Below are positions 6,049 through 14,324 of a DNA stretch of 21,341 bases, piece after piece (position 1 is the first letter of the stretch; each line of letters starts with the position of its first letter). Source of the stretch: Phycisphaerales bacterium UBA3158 (GTDB taxonomy: Bacteria; Planctomycetota; Phycisphaerae; Phycisphaerales; SM1A02); the NCBI GenBank assembly GCA_002364555.1, contig DEYM01000056.1, forward strand, positions 1 to 21,341, written 5' to 3'. Under the pieces are notes generated by a model. That model ran no database searches and had not been told where the DNA came from. It saw nothing but the letters and a program-made list of their open reading frames with translations. The position numbers and the translations under genes are program-made.

Positions 6049-9000
6049 ATGGGAACGACGGGGCGGAATCCTGACCGACTTGCCGTACTGGCAGGTCATC
6101 CAGCCGTGAAACGACTCCAGGATCGTCTTGCGGACGGGGGATGGGTGCGCGCTCAGGGAAGGGCCGGCTCGAGCAGCGTCGCGTTGGCTGGACTGCTCGC
6201 GGGCAAATCTGGGGGCAATGACGGCGTCTCGCCTGTCCTACTGGTTCGAGCCCATCTCGACGAGGCGGACGAAGCAGTCGATGAACTCCGTGACCTGGGT
6301 GTGGACGCCCAGCGATTCCCGGCCATGGAACTGGTTCCGGGCGAATCAAACATCCGTCTCGATCTGCTGTCCGATCGACTGACCACACTCCAGTCGATTC
6401 GAGATCGAACCGTGCCATCAGTCCTGGTGGCACCCATCACCGCCATCATGCAGGTGGTGCCGCCAAGTGAAGGTCTCGACCGTGTCCACAGGGTCGTCCG
6501 CACAGGTGGCGGCCATGCGTTGGAGGAACTGATCGTCTGGATGGCCGAAGCGGGCTACTCCAGGGTTCAGGCGATCAACTCGCCCGGGGAGTTCACGGTC
6601 CGAGGTGACATCCTCGACATCTACCCGGCGGCCGGTGGACCAGCCCGCCTTGACTACTTCGGTGATGAGATCGAATCGATCCATGAAATCGATCTATCCA
6701 CGATGGGTTCGGATCGTCGACTTGATCGACTTGATCTGGTGGCTGCCGGCGAACAGTACAACCTGCTTTCGGGGGAGCCGGATCTCGGGATGGATTCACT
6801 GGTGTCGATGCTGGATTCATCATGGACGGTGCTGATGGATGACTGGATCGAGATCAACGAGCAGGCTCGGAGCTATCTGGAACGGGTCAGCGATGGTTCC
6901 GGAGTCATCGGTCTCGATCTTCTCCAGCGGCAGATGCTCGAGATTTCCGGGGGACTCGTGTCGATCGAATCCGCGGCCTCGGCTGCTGACGACGTTCTCC
7001 AGCTGCCGGTGAGTCCGGTGATGGAATTCTCCGATCAAGCCAGCGAGGCCTTCGTCGAACTGGGGGCACTGGCTGCGGATTCCAGCGTGTCAGTGTGGAT
7101 GGGCAACGAGGGTGATCGTCGTCGCTTCAAGGAACTGCTCCACGAGTATGTGCCTGATGCCACGGTACGTGAACGCATCGAGCAGGTCTCGGGCTATCTG
7201 CATCGAGGCTTTCGCTGGGAAGAGGCGTCCTGGATTTCCTATCACGAGTTGATTCATCGCTATCAGGTCAGAAGACGTATCCATCGCAAGGACGGTGTGC
7301 GGACCGTCGATGCGTTCGTCGATCTCAAGGCGGGGGACTTCGCCGTCCACCGCGATCATGGCATCGCATCCTTCCTGGGACTTCAGATGATGGGCCGCAC
7401 CAAGGACGAGCTCGATCAGGAGGAATTCCTCACGCTCGAGTTCGCCAAGAATGCGAGGCTGCATGTTCCCGTCAGCGACATCGAGCTGGTCCAGCGCTAT
7501 GTTGGAGGCTTTCACGGTGCGCCCGACCGGTCCATGCTCGGTGGGAAGAGATGGCAACGACAGAAACAGCAGGCGGGTGATTCCGTTCGTGATCTGGCTG
7601 GTCGAATGCTTGAATTGCAGGCGATTCGCGCCGGACGCAAGGGCATGGCCTGTGGTCCCGACAGTCAATGGCAGCAGGAGTTCGAGGCGGCCTTTCCGTT
7701 CGAGGAGACGGCCGATCAGGTGGTCGCCATCCAGGCGGTCAAGACGGACCTGGAGACACCCAGGCCGATGGATCGGCTGGTCTGCGGTGATGTCGGATTC
7801 GGCAAGACCGAGGTGGCGATCCGAGCCGCCTTCAAGATGGTCCAGGAAGGCCGACAGGTGGCGGTTCTGGTGCCGACCACCGTTCTGGCCGAGCAGCATG
7901 GTCGAACCTTCGCTAATCGATTCGCGGGGTATCCGATCAGAGTCGAGTCGTTGAGTCGTTTCAGAAACAGGGCCCAGCAGCGTGAGATCCTCGAAGGGCT
8001 CTCCGCCGGGCAGGTGGATGTGATCATCGGCACGCATCGTCTGCTCAGCAAGGATGTCCATTTCAACGATCTCGGACTGGTCGTGATCGACGAAGAGCAG
8101 CGATTCGGCGTGGAGCACAAGCAGCGGCTCGTGAGCCTCCGTGCCAGTGTGGATGTGCTCACGATGACCGCGACACCGATTCCAAGAACGCTGCACATGT
8201 CCATACTCGGGCTTCGTGACATCTCGTCATTGACGACGGCTCCTCAGGATCGGCGTGCCGTTGTGACCGAAGTCATTTCCTGGGATGCCCGGCGAATCGG
8301 TGATGCCCTCAGGCGTGAACTGGCTCGTGAAGGTCAGGCGTTCGTCGTCCACAATCGTGTGAGTGATCTGCAGGAAGTGGCGGATGAGATCCGTAAACTC
8401 GTGCCCGGCGCCAGGATCGTCACCGGCCATGGCCAGATGACTCCCCGAGAACTCGAGAAGGTGATGTTGGCGTTCATGAGGCATGAGGCCGACATCCTGG
8501 TATCGACCACGATCATCGAATCCGGGATCGACATCCCAAACGCCAACACCATCATCATCAACGAGGCGGATCGATTCGGGCTCTCGGATCTCCATCAGCT
8601 TCGTGGACGGGTCGGTCGTTTCAAGCATCGAGCCTACTGCTATCTGCTGCTGCCTCTGAATCGGACGGTCAATGAGGATGCCAGAAAACGACTCCGGGCC
8701 ATCGAGAGCTTCTCCATGCTCGGGGCGGGATTCCGGATCGCCATGCAGGATCTTGAAATCCGTGGCACCGGGAATCTGCTCGGATCGGAGCAGTCCGGTC
8801 ATATCGCGGCCGTGGGATACGACATGTATTGCCAGCTTCTTGAGCGTGCGGTCAAGGAGCTCAGGAAGGAGATCCATGTCGAGGTCGAGCAGACGACCAT
8901 CGACCTTGGGATCAGGGGCTATCTGCCAAAGGCCTTCGTCCCCAGCGAATCCCGTCGAATGGACCTCTATCGCCGACTGGCCCGAGCCAGCAGCGAAGTG

Positions 9001-9336
9001 GATCTGGATGATGTCGAGACGATACTCACCAGCGCCTACGGGCAGTTGCCGGAGCCTGCTCAGCGTCTCTGGTCCCTGGCTCAGATCCGAATTCTCGCTG
9101 CCAGGGCCAGAATCAGATCCATTGCCCTCAGAGAGCAGGATGTCGTCTTCAAGACAGCCAATACCAAGGCTCTTGAAAATGCTTTCAGAAGCCTTTCAGG
9201 GACGATGAGGCTGGTTGGAGAGCCCGATGAGAGGGGTGTCTGCGAGATCTACTGGCGGCCTTCCCCGAAGATGCTGAAGAAGAAAACGCTCAAGGATCTG
9301 AGGCAGACGCTGATCAGACGTCTAGGCTCAATGTGA
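6049..9336 (+). CDS. mfd: Transcription-repair coupling factor Mfd
   Basis: Mfd removes RNA polymerase stalled at DNA lesions and recruits UvrA. The ATG directly abuts the comEA-like stop (TGAATG). At 1095 aa the protein is near the usual length. Domains in order are: a UvrB-like N-terminal module (about 1-350, with RFPAMELVPGES and SPGEFTVRGDILDIYP); the CarD-like RNA-polymerase-interacting domain (about 420-490, with DFAVHRDHGIASFLG); and the translocase. Translocase marks are Walker A GDVGFGKT (580-587), DEEQ (681-684), TATPIPRTLHMS, IIESGIDIPNANTIII and QLRGRVGR (about 850). The C-terminal TRCF domain begins near 940. The P-loop-like spot of the N-terminal module is degenerate (RAGSSSVALAG), as usual for Mfd. 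No clear terminator follows. Confidence 0.97.
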   Translation: MGTTGRNPDRLAVLAGHPAVKRLQDRLADGGWVRAQGRAGSSSVALAGLLAGKSGGNDGVSPVLLVRAHLDEADEAVDELRDLGVDAQRFPAMELVPGESNIRLDLLSDRLTTLQSIRDRTVPSVLVAPITAIMQVVPPSEGLDRVHRVVRTGGGHALEELIVWMAEAGYSRVQAINSPGEFTVRGDILDIYPAAGGPARLDYFGDEIESIHEIDLSTMGSDRRLDRLDLVAAGEQYNLLSGEPDLGMDSLVSMLDSSWTVLMDDWIEINEQARSYLERVSDGSGVIGLDLLQRQMLEISGGLVSIESAASAADDVLQLPVSPVMEFSDQASEAFVELGALAADSSVSVWMGNEGDRRRFKELLHEYVPDATVRERIEQVSGYLHRGFRWEEASWISYHELIHRYQVRRRIHRKDGVRTVDAFVDLKAGDFAVHRDHGIASFLGLQMMGRTKDELDQEEFLTLEFAKNARLHVPVSDIELVQRYVGGFHGAPDRSMLGGKRWQRQKQQAGDSVRDLAGRMLELQAIRAGRKGMACGPDSQWQQEFEAAFPFEETADQVVAIQAVKTDLETPRPMDRLVCGDVGFGKTEVAIRAAFKMVQEGRQVAVLVPTTVLAEQHGRTFANRFAGYPIRVESLSRFRNRAQQREILEGLSAGQVDVIIGTHRLLSKDVHFNDLGLVVIDEEQRFGVEHKQRLVSLRASVDVLTMTATPIPRTLHMSILGLRDISSLTTAPQDRRAVVTEVISWDARRIGDALRRELAREGQAFVVHNRVSDLQEVADEIRKLVPGARIVTGHGQMTPRELEKVMLAFMRHEADILVSTTIIESGIDIPNANTIIINEADRFGLSDLHQLRGRVGRFKHRAYCYLLLPLNRTVNEDARKRLRAIESFSMLGAGFRIAMQDLEIRGTGNLLGSEQSGHIAAVGYDMYCQLLERAVKELRKEIHVEVEQTTIDLGIRGYLPKAFVPSESRRMDLYRRLARASSEVDLDDVETILTSAYGQLPEPAQRLWSLAQIRILAARARIRSIALREQDVVFKTANTKALENAFRSLSGTMRLVGEPDERGVCEIYWRPSPKMLKKKTLKDLRQTLIRRLGSM

Positions 9337-9584
9337 ACTGGTTCTGGCCTGAGGTCCATTTTCGGGTCTGAAAAGTCGATTCTCAACAGGTCGCCTGAGG
9401 TGGGTCTTTGAGCCAAATCTACCCTAGATATAGTGGATTAGGCCATTGCATTACCGGGGCATTGTCATAGTATGGCTCTCGGAAAGAGTTCAAATGAGAT
9501 CCGGAATCAAGCAGATTATTTCGGTATTCATGGGTAAAAGAAAAGAGATAGTTCCTTAGTTGGAATGAGAGGGAGAAGAAAATC
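9337..9584 (+). other. AT-richer intergenic region and 5' leader of the PEP-CTERM-like gene
   Basis: This 248-bp gap holds no credible gene. It is visibly more AT-rich than its surroundings, contains the promoter at 9407-9434 and would give the next gene an untranslated leader of about 145 nt. No strong mfd terminator was seen. Confidence 0.5.
9407..9434 (+). promoter_or_regulatory. Sigma70-like promoter of the PEP-CTERM-like gene
   Basis: TTTGAG (9407-9412), a 16-nt spacer and TATAGT (9429-9434) form a plausible -35/-10 pair. A second, weaker pair, TTGCAT then TAGTAT at 16 nt, lies about 30 nt downstream. Confidence 0.45.
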
Positions 9585-10250
9585 ATGAAAGCATTCGCAT
9601 TACTCGCGGCAACTACTGTTCTCGGCGCAGCATCCGTTGCTTCAGCTGGTGTCAGTTTTAACGGTGCATTCAATTGGGACGATGGCGGTACCGTCATGGG
9701 TTCCTATGGCAGCAACGTCACATTTGCAAACATCGTTGATCCATTCGGAGACTCTGGTTCCGATCGTGCATTGAAGATCACCGAAGATCCACTATCCGGC
9801 ACTCCACAGGGGTATGTCGCTTGGATTGATGGTCTCAATGATGGCGATGTGATCAACGTCTCGATGATGGGACTTGGTGACGGCGTCCTTACCGGGAAGA
9901 TTCGTCTCTGGGCCCACTACACGACTTCAGACATCACCTCATACGGCGGTTCAGCCGGTGGATCCAACTCGTACAGCGCCTCGGCCACCGAGTGGACCAT
10001 GCTTTCGAATGAGTGGACATTCAGTGGTGGAACCGCCAGCGGTGGTGACCACACTGGTCTCGTCATCGAAGCACGTCTCTACGCGTACTCCGACAATGAA
10101 GACTCTTCAGGATGGGTTGACGACATCACTGTTGATGTATTCACCACTTCCTCAGATGTTGAGATCTCGTTCGCAAGTGTTCCTGCTCCAGGTGCTCTGG
10201 CACTTCTGGGGCTCGCAGGCATCGCTGGTCGTCGGCGTCGTCGCAACTGA
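9585..10250 (+). CDS. Exported protein with PEP-CTERM-like sorting tail
   Basis: This 221-aa exported protein has a signal peptide (residues 1-21, MKAFALLAATTVLGAASVASA) and a Gly/Ser/Asp-rich middle likely to be beta-sheet. Its C-terminal sorting tail is VPAPGALALLGLAGIAGRRRRR: a VPAP motif, a short hydrophobic helix and an Arg cluster. In PEP-CTERM systems such a tail is cut by an exosortase during surface delivery. GGGAGAAG lies about 10 nt before the ATG, a purine-rich ribosome binding site. The gene is monocistronic, with its own promoter and a strong terminator. The middle contains WIDGLNDGDVI and several DDI/DGG stretches, but no enzymatic motif. Its job is unknown, possibly a surface or matrix component. 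No exosortase gene is in the window. Confidence 0.85.
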   Translation: MKAFALLAATTVLGAASVASAGVSFNGAFNWDDGGTVMGSYGSNVTFANIVDPFGDSGSDRALKITEDPLSGTPQGYVAWIDGLNDGDVINVSMMGLGDGVLTGKIRLWAHYTTSDITSYGGSAGGSNSYSASATEWTMLSNEWTFSGGTASGGDHTGLVIEARLYAYSDNEDSSGWVDDITVDVFTTSSDVEISFASVPAPGALALLGLAGIAGRRRRRN

Positions 10251-10274
10251 TCACGCTTCTTTTCTTGTTTCCTG

Positions 10275-10311
10275 ACAAGGCCGTGGCTTCCGCCACGGCC
10301 TTGTTCTTTTT
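10275..10311 (+). terminator. Rho-independent terminator of the PEP-CTERM-like gene
   Basis: A perfect 13-bp stem, ACAAGGCCGTGGC (10275-10287) and GCCACGGCCTTGT (10292-10304), with a TTCC loop is followed by TCTTTTT. It lies 25 nt after the stop and is the clearest terminator on the plus strand. Confidence 0.95.
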
Positions 10312-10341
10312 CGGATGCCAGACCCATATGTGCTCGCGAGC

Positions 10342-10347
10342 TACACT
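10342..10347 (+). promoter_or_regulatory. TACACT -10 element of the membrane-protein gene (leaderless spacing)
   Basis: TACACT is followed by CCGCCC and ATG at 10354, again a 6-nt gap. It sits just after the terminator at 10275-10311, as expected for a new transcription unit, and no Shine-Dalgarno is present. Confidence 0.5.
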
Positions 10348-10353
10348 CCGCCC

Positions 10354-11280
10354 ATGATTGCCTGGTGTTCCCTGATTCTCGTCATGCCCCTGATCGGTCT
10401 GATTCTGGCCGCGTGGCATCGATATCTGGCTCGACTTCCCGAGACGAACGACTCCTTGGCTGCTGTATGCGGAATCGCTCTGCCACTGCTGGCCTCCGCG
10501 GGCTTCCTTGGTCTCCTGTGGGATCGAGAGGGGGTTGTCGGCACCTCGGGAGCCCTCGTATTGGGGAGCGGCCCTCTCATCTGTGGACTGGTCACAGGAA
10601 CGCTTCTGGTGACAAGGCCCGATGCCCATGAGACAGGACGGTCATCAAGTGGTTTGATCATGTTCGTGGCGGGATTGGTGATGGTCATGATTGCTGCCGC
10701 AGGCCGAGTGCCGCATACGGTCGGACTCATCGCCTGCACGATCGGCCTGGTCCTCATCTGGCGAACCAGCCTCCGGTCACGTGATGGTCATCGACAGGTG
10801 AGGCCTTCTGACACCCCACAGCAGCCACTCTCGCTGACCGTAGCATTGGCTGGCAGCTTGATCCTGGCCTTCTGTACCCGCTTGTCTCCGATCGAATGGA
10901 TGCCGTTGGTGATAGTTGTTCTGGTTGTGGGGGCTGTGGTGATGCTCCACATGCTCATGAGCAGCCGTGGGGTCTTCGCCGCCCTCGAGGCAGCGTGGTG
11001 GTTCGCGATCATCCTCCCGTGCCTTGGGCTGGGGCTTCTTGGTCAGGATCGACTGGCTGTACTGGTACGAGGTCATGATCTGCCCGGGCTGCCCGCGGTG
11101 GTACCCACGCTCAGGTCCACCGAGGGGCTTGTCGTTCCTGGGGTGGTCCTCATGCTGAGCGTCGTGTTCTGGTTGCTGGCAGGGTCAGTGGCATCGAGCT
11201 GGAGGCGGACCCTTGGAGTATGCCTGATCGTGGTCGGGGTTCTGGGATTTCTCGACCTTGGTCTGGGGCACCCTGGCTGA
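10354..11280 (+). CDS. Polytopic inner-membrane protein of unknown function
   Basis: The start at ATG 10354 (MIAWCSLIL) is preferred over 10315 because it opens directly with a membrane segment and sits 6 nt after a -10 hexamer. The 308-aa product has about nine or ten hydrophobic segments. They lie near residues 2-21, 33-54, 63-86, 98-136 (two), 160-202 (two), 208-230, 256-278 and 283-302. A charged loop around 140-155 (RSRDGHRQVRPSD) separates two halves. No transporter signature, heme or metal motif was recognised. It is probably monocistronic; the NrdJb-like gene lies about 100 nt downstream. Confidence 0.7.
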   Translation: MIAWCSLILVMPLIGLILAAWHRYLARLPETNDSLAAVCGIALPLLASAGFLGLLWDREGVVGTSGALVLGSGPLICGLVTGTLLVTRPDAHETGRSSSGLIMFVAGLVMVMIAAAGRVPHTVGLIACTIGLVLIWRTSLRSRDGHRQVRPSDTPQQPLSLTVALAGSLILAFCTRLSPIEWMPLVIVVLVVGAVVMLHMLMSSRGVFAALEAAWWFAIILPCLGLGLLGQDRLAVLVRGHDLPGLPAVVPTLRSTEGLVVPGVVLMLSVVFWLLAGSVASSWRRTLGVCLIVVGVLGFLDLGLGHPG

Positions 11281-11378
11281 TTTTGGAGAGCACAGCCCCA
11301 GTGGGCCGATCTCAAGATTCAGCAGGATCCAAGGATGGTTCCTGGTGACCGCTACCTCTCTCTGAAAAGTGCCCACGG

Positions 11379-11786
11379 ATGGAAGCCCCCCCGATTCTGA
11401 CTGAGCGCAATCGCCATGTTCTCCCCAATACCAGGGAGTCCGTCACCCATAAATTCTCGATCTCCGGCTATGAGGGCTACCTCACGGTCGGTTTGTTCGA
11501 TGATGGTCGTCCTGGTGAAATCTTCATCAAGATGAGCAAGGAGGGCTCGACGCTCTCCGGATTGATCCAGGGGTTCTGTCGGAGCTTCTCCATCAGCCTC
11601 CAGTACGGTCTGCCTGTCCAGGATGCGGTTCGCCGGTTCAAGGGCATGCGATTCGAACCATCCGGATCGACTTCGAATCCACGAATCCCCCAAGCCGAGA
11701 GCATTCTGGACTACATCGCCAGATATCTCGAAGATGAATACGTCACGCGACCAAACGAGCTCAAGTCCGAACGTCAGGCAGGTTGA
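11379..11786 (+). CDS. NrdJb-like stand-alone C-terminal module of B12-dependent ribonucleotide reductase
   Basis: The 135-aa protein closely follows the pattern of the segment near the C-terminus of adenosylcobalamin-dependent (class II) ribonucleotide reductases. Matching stretches are THKFSISGYEGYLTVGLFDD, GRPGEIFIKMSKEGSTLSGL, SISLQYGLPVQDAVRRFKG, MRFEPSGSTSNPRIPQAES and ILDYIARYL. It has no catalytic barrel and only one Cys. In some bacteria, such as Pseudomonas, class II reductase is split into NrdJa and NrdJb; this may be such a second subunit or a regulatory orphan. No nrdJa is in the window. The start at 11379 has no clear ribosome binding site. A terminator follows 40 nt after the stop. 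The homology is recognised from memory and the role is inferred. Confidence 0.7.
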   Translation: MEAPPILTERNRHVLPNTRESVTHKFSISGYEGYLTVGLFDDGRPGEIFIKMSKEGSTLSGLIQGFCRSFSISLQYGLPVQDAVRRFKGMRFEPSGSTSNPRIPQAESILDYIARYLEDEYVTRPNELKSERQAG

Positions 11787-11826
11787 CTGTCTGGTCGGAT
11801 CGCTCTCCTGACCATCGTCGCAAACG

Positions 11827-11857
11827 AACAAGGGCCTCAGCGGGCCCTTGTTTAGTT
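11827..11857 (+). terminator. Rho-independent terminator after the NrdJb-like gene
   Basis: AACAAGGGCC (11827-11836) pairs with GGCCCTTGTT (11843-11852) around a 6-nt loop, followed by TAGTTT. It lies between convergent genes and might also work, more weakly, for the minus-strand GNAT gene. Confidence 0.8.
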
Positions 11858-11904
11858 TCCGGCAGGGCCGGGAGGTCCTCGCCGCATTCGGGTACTCCAG
11901 TGGT

Positions 11905-12414
11905 TCATCTCGCGGAAAGTCGTTCCCACTGCTCCCACGACGATGTCCGGCCAGGATAGCCCGGGTTCGAGAATGGCCAGTCGCGGCCGACCCAATCCTG
12001 AACAGCCCTCAGCAGATGCTCGTCGAGTCCTTCGGCCACTGTCGATTCCCGTACCCAGAGAATCACCATTGCATCATGGGGTTCCCTGCTTGATGGATAG
12101 AGATAGACGCAGCCAAGACAGATCTGATTGTCGAGACTCATCACGGTGTAGGCGAATGACGAACGTTTCTGGAATTCCTTCTGGTGCCATCCCAGATCCA
12201 CTAGATCCTGATCCCGTGAGAGCGCGGTGTCGGGCCAGTCATGACCGGGTCCGAAGGGCTTGCTTCGGCGAAGGTGATCGATGCTCGACATCACGGCGTC
12301 GTAGTCGGCATCGAGATCGTGAATCGTCAATGGTCGCAGGACCACTCGATCCGTCATGAGGAGCTCCGGAACTCTGAACGACTCTGGCACAAACGGAGTG
12401 GTGGGCATGGGCAT
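11905..12414 (-). CDS. GNAT family N-acetyltransferase
   Basis: The 169-aa protein resembles a GNAT subfamily with the layout VPESFRVPELLMTDRVVLRP at the N-terminus, then SSIDHLRRSKPF, SFAYTVMS, CLGCVYLYPS and WVRES, and a C-terminal DWPFSNPGYPGR/SWEQWERL. It would transfer an acetyl group from acetyl-CoA to an unknown amine. The upstream ATG at 12414 (or 12408) is preferred to the internal one at 12357 because the family has the same roughly 20-residue N-terminal arm. The acetyl-CoA pyrophosphate loop (Q/RxxGxG/A) is not obvious. TACGAT (12468-12473, minus) is a possible -10. It appears monocistronic. Confidence 0.75.
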   Translation of the reverse strand: MPMPTTPFVPESFRVPELLMTDRVVLRPLTIHDLDADYDAVMSSIDHLRRSKPFGPGHDWPDTALSRDQDLVDLGWHQKEFQKRSSFAYTVMSLDNQICLGCVYLYPSSREPHDAMVILWVRESTVAEGLDEHLLRAVQDWVGRDWPFSNPGYPGRTSSWEQWERLSAR

Positions 12415-12483
12415 GCTCCATGGCTGGTGATACGACGGCGACTGTTGATCCCTTGTTGATCGTGGACATCGTATCGGGGCATG

Positions 12484-12512
12484 AAAAAAGCGAGCCCCGT
12501 GCGGGGCTCGCT
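12484..12512 (-). terminator. Rho-independent terminator of the glmU-to-rplI operon
   Basis: On the minus strand a perfect 10-bp stem (AGCGAGCCCC and GGGGCTCGCT, loop of 4) ends in a run of six T. It lies 22 nt beyond the rplI stop and closes the long minus-strand operon. Confidence 0.95.
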
Positions 12513-12534
12513 CGTGTCTGATTCAATCAGTTTT

Positions 12535-13134
12535 TCAGGCGGAGGCGTCTTCATCGGCCGGAGTGGAATCAGCGGTTTCAGCTTCTTCCTTCTTGGCTTC
12601 CGGAAGAGGCTTCTCGATGAGTTCGCCATCATCATCGAATTCCATTTCCTCACGCTCTTCAAGCGCCTGATCGGGTTCGACGATCAGCTGGATATCGGTA
12701 CGAAGTTCCTGGTCGAACTGGACGGGGATCTCATAGGTTCCGATATGGCGGATCGAGGTGGCCACGCGGATGTGCCGTGGATCCATGGTTTCACCAAGCT
12801 TGTCGGCGATTTCCTGAAGGCCATCGGCGATGTCTCGCTGACTGACCGATCCGTAGAGGACGCCCTGATCGTTGCACGATCGGGTCATGGTCAAGGCGAT
12901 GCCCTCGAGCTTCTCGAGAAGCATCTTTCGACGATCCTTCTGAGCGGCGAGATTGGCCATGGCCTCTGTTCGTTCGGCTTCCAGATCGGCGATGCGCTGC
13001 GGTGTCGGAACGACGGCCACGCCCATCGGGAGCAGGAAGTTTCTGGCGAATCCGGGTTTCACCTTCACGACGTCGCCGACGATTCCAAGGTTTTCAACAT
13101 TTTCCTGAAGGAGGAGTTCTATGTTCCGTGCCAT
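12535..13134 (-). CDS. rplI: 50S ribosomal protein bL9 with acidic tail
   Basis: bL9 binds 23S rRNA near the L1 stalk base. The start is taken at ATG 13134 (MARNIELLLQENV), 9 nt inside a possible GTG, with AAAGGA upstream. The N-terminal domain shows LLLQENVENLGIVGDVV and the hallmark GFARNFLLPMGVA, followed by the long connecting helix rich in Glu, Arg and Ala, and a C-terminal domain including VLYGSVSQRDIAD. The protein is 199 aa, compared with about 150 for typical bL9. The excess is a Glu/Asp/Ala-rich C-terminal tail from about residue 155. Last gene of the operon. Confidence 0.95.
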   Translation of the reverse strand: MARNIELLLQENVENLGIVGDVVKVKPGFARNFLLPMGVAVVPTPQRIADLEAERTEAMANLAAQKDRRKMLLEKLEGIALTMTRSCNDQGVLYGSVSQRDIADGLQEIADKLGETMDPRHIRVATSIRHIGTYEIPVQFDQELRTDIQLIVEPDQALEEREEMEFDDDGELIEKPLPEAKKEEAETADSTPADEDASA

Positions 13135-13224
13135 TGTGGTCACTGTCCTTTCGGTTCAAGTTAGGAGTCGACCGGAACGTGGTCGGCCCCAGTGCCGTCG
13201 GATGCTCACATCGAGCAATGCCGA

Positions 13225-13623
13225 CTAGAAGGGGATGTCATCAGCGGGAACGGGCGCTCTGGATTGCGAGCTGTCGCCCTGTCCGCTTGGACGCCCGTTG
13301 CTGTCTACGAATTCGAAGTTCTCTATCACGACTCTCAGCTTGGATCGCTTGTTGCCGTCACGATCCTGCCATTCATCCAGTTTGAGGCGACCTTCGACGA
13401 AGATCGGGCGACCCTTGCTGAAGAACTTGCTTATGTTCTCAGCCATCCGGCCCCATGCCTCGCAGTCGACGAACGTGGTTTCCTCTCGGGATTCCTCGTT
13501 GACTCGATAGCGGCGATTCACCGCCAGGCCCAGATTGGCCACCGCGGTATTGCCTGCGGTGTGCTTGAGCTCGACATCACGAGTCAGGTTTCCCATCAAC
13601 ATGACCTTGTTGTAGTTCGGCAT
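13225..13623 (-). CDS. ssb: Single-stranded DNA-binding protein SSB
   Basis: SSB coats single-stranded DNA in replication, repair and recombination. The 132-aa protein begins MPNYNKVMLMGNLTRDVEL, the OB-fold start typical of SSB, and shows EESREETTFVDCEAWGRMAE, GRPIFVEGRLKLDEW and the partner-binding acidic tip DDIPF at the C-terminus. The linker between OB fold and tip is short (about 20 residues). A strong AGGAGG lies 6 nt before the ATG. It sits between rpsF (117 nt away) and rplI (90 nt), a standard neighbourhood, although rpsR is missing. The gap before it contains TAGCAT (minus strand), a possible internal promoter element. Confidence 0.97.
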   Translation of the reverse strand: MPNYNKVMLMGNLTRDVELKHTAGNTAVANLGLAVNRRYRVNEESREETTFVDCEAWGRMAENISKFFSKGRPIFVEGRLKLDEWQDRDGNKRSKLRVVIENFEFVDSNGRPSGQGDSSQSRAPVPADDIPF

Positions 13624-13740
13624 GGATCCCTCCTGTCGCCTGATTGGTGAGTGCCCTCATCGGCACGTTGTACATGCGTATCACGATCATGCTACTCCTT
13701 CGGACCCGGGTGTACGGGAGATTCAGGAGTATTGGGCTGA

Positions 13741-14283
13741 TCAGGCGGTTTCGTCGGTGGTTGCTGCTTCAGCCGAGGGTGTTTCAACCACTTCAGAAGC
13801 GGTTTCCTCCTTGGGAGCCTCGGTGGCTGTGGCAGCCTCGGCAGTGGCCGTGGCCTTGGCGGCTTCCTCACGATCGATGATCGAAGTGGAGGCGCTGGCT
13901 CGCTCATGGGACTGTTCGGCCCGAAGCTTGATTTCATCCGCCAGTTCCTGCTGCGCATCGATGGCCATCATTTCTTCCATGGTCAGATGGTCCGCTCTGG
14001 TGATCAAGTGACGAAGCATGTCCTCGGAGAGCAGGCACTGCCTCTCCAGGGCCGCGATTTCCTGGCCTGCGATCTTGAAGTAGCAGAGGAAGTAGAGGCC
14101 TCGCTTGTTGCCCTTGATTTCATAGGCCAGGCGTCGTTCATCCCATTTCTTGAAGGAGATGATTTCGGCACCGACCTTGTCGAGCAGACCCTTGACGAGC
14201 TCCGTGGCACCGCCGAGATCGGATCCCGCCGACTGTGGCAGCAGGAACAATCCTTCGTAGTTGTTTGTGAGTGTGGTAGTCAT
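13741..14283 (-). CDS. rpsF: 30S ribosomal protein bS6 with extended tail
   Basis: The start is taken at ATG 14283 (MTTTLTNNYEGLFLLPQ), with AAGGA 8 nt upstream; the longer open frame upstream overlaps the end of pth. The core shows NYEGLFLLP, a KKWDERRLAYEIKGNKRGLY segment equivalent to the conserved WGxRxLAYxIxK region, and YFLCYFKI. Beyond about residue 105 an unusual tail rich in Ala, Thr and Glu runs to residue 180. First of the rpsF-ssb-rplI set; pth ends 41 nt upstream. Confidence 0.93.
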   Translation of the reverse strand: MTTTLTNNYEGLFLLPQSAGSDLGGATELVKGLLDKVGAEIISFKKWDERRLAYEIKGNKRGLYFLCYFKIAGQEIAALERQCLLSEDMLRHLITRADHLTMEEMMAIDAQQELADEIKLRAEQSHERASASTSIIDREEAAKATATAEAATATEAPKEETASEVVETPSAEAATTDETA

Positions 14284-14324
14284 TCGTGGATTCCTTGATG
14301 AGCCGTCTTTTCGGGCCCGGTTGT

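Noticed and set aside
7090..8196. 368-residue open frame on the minus strand
   Set aside because: It is antisense to conserved Mfd translocase motifs and lacks any family likeness.
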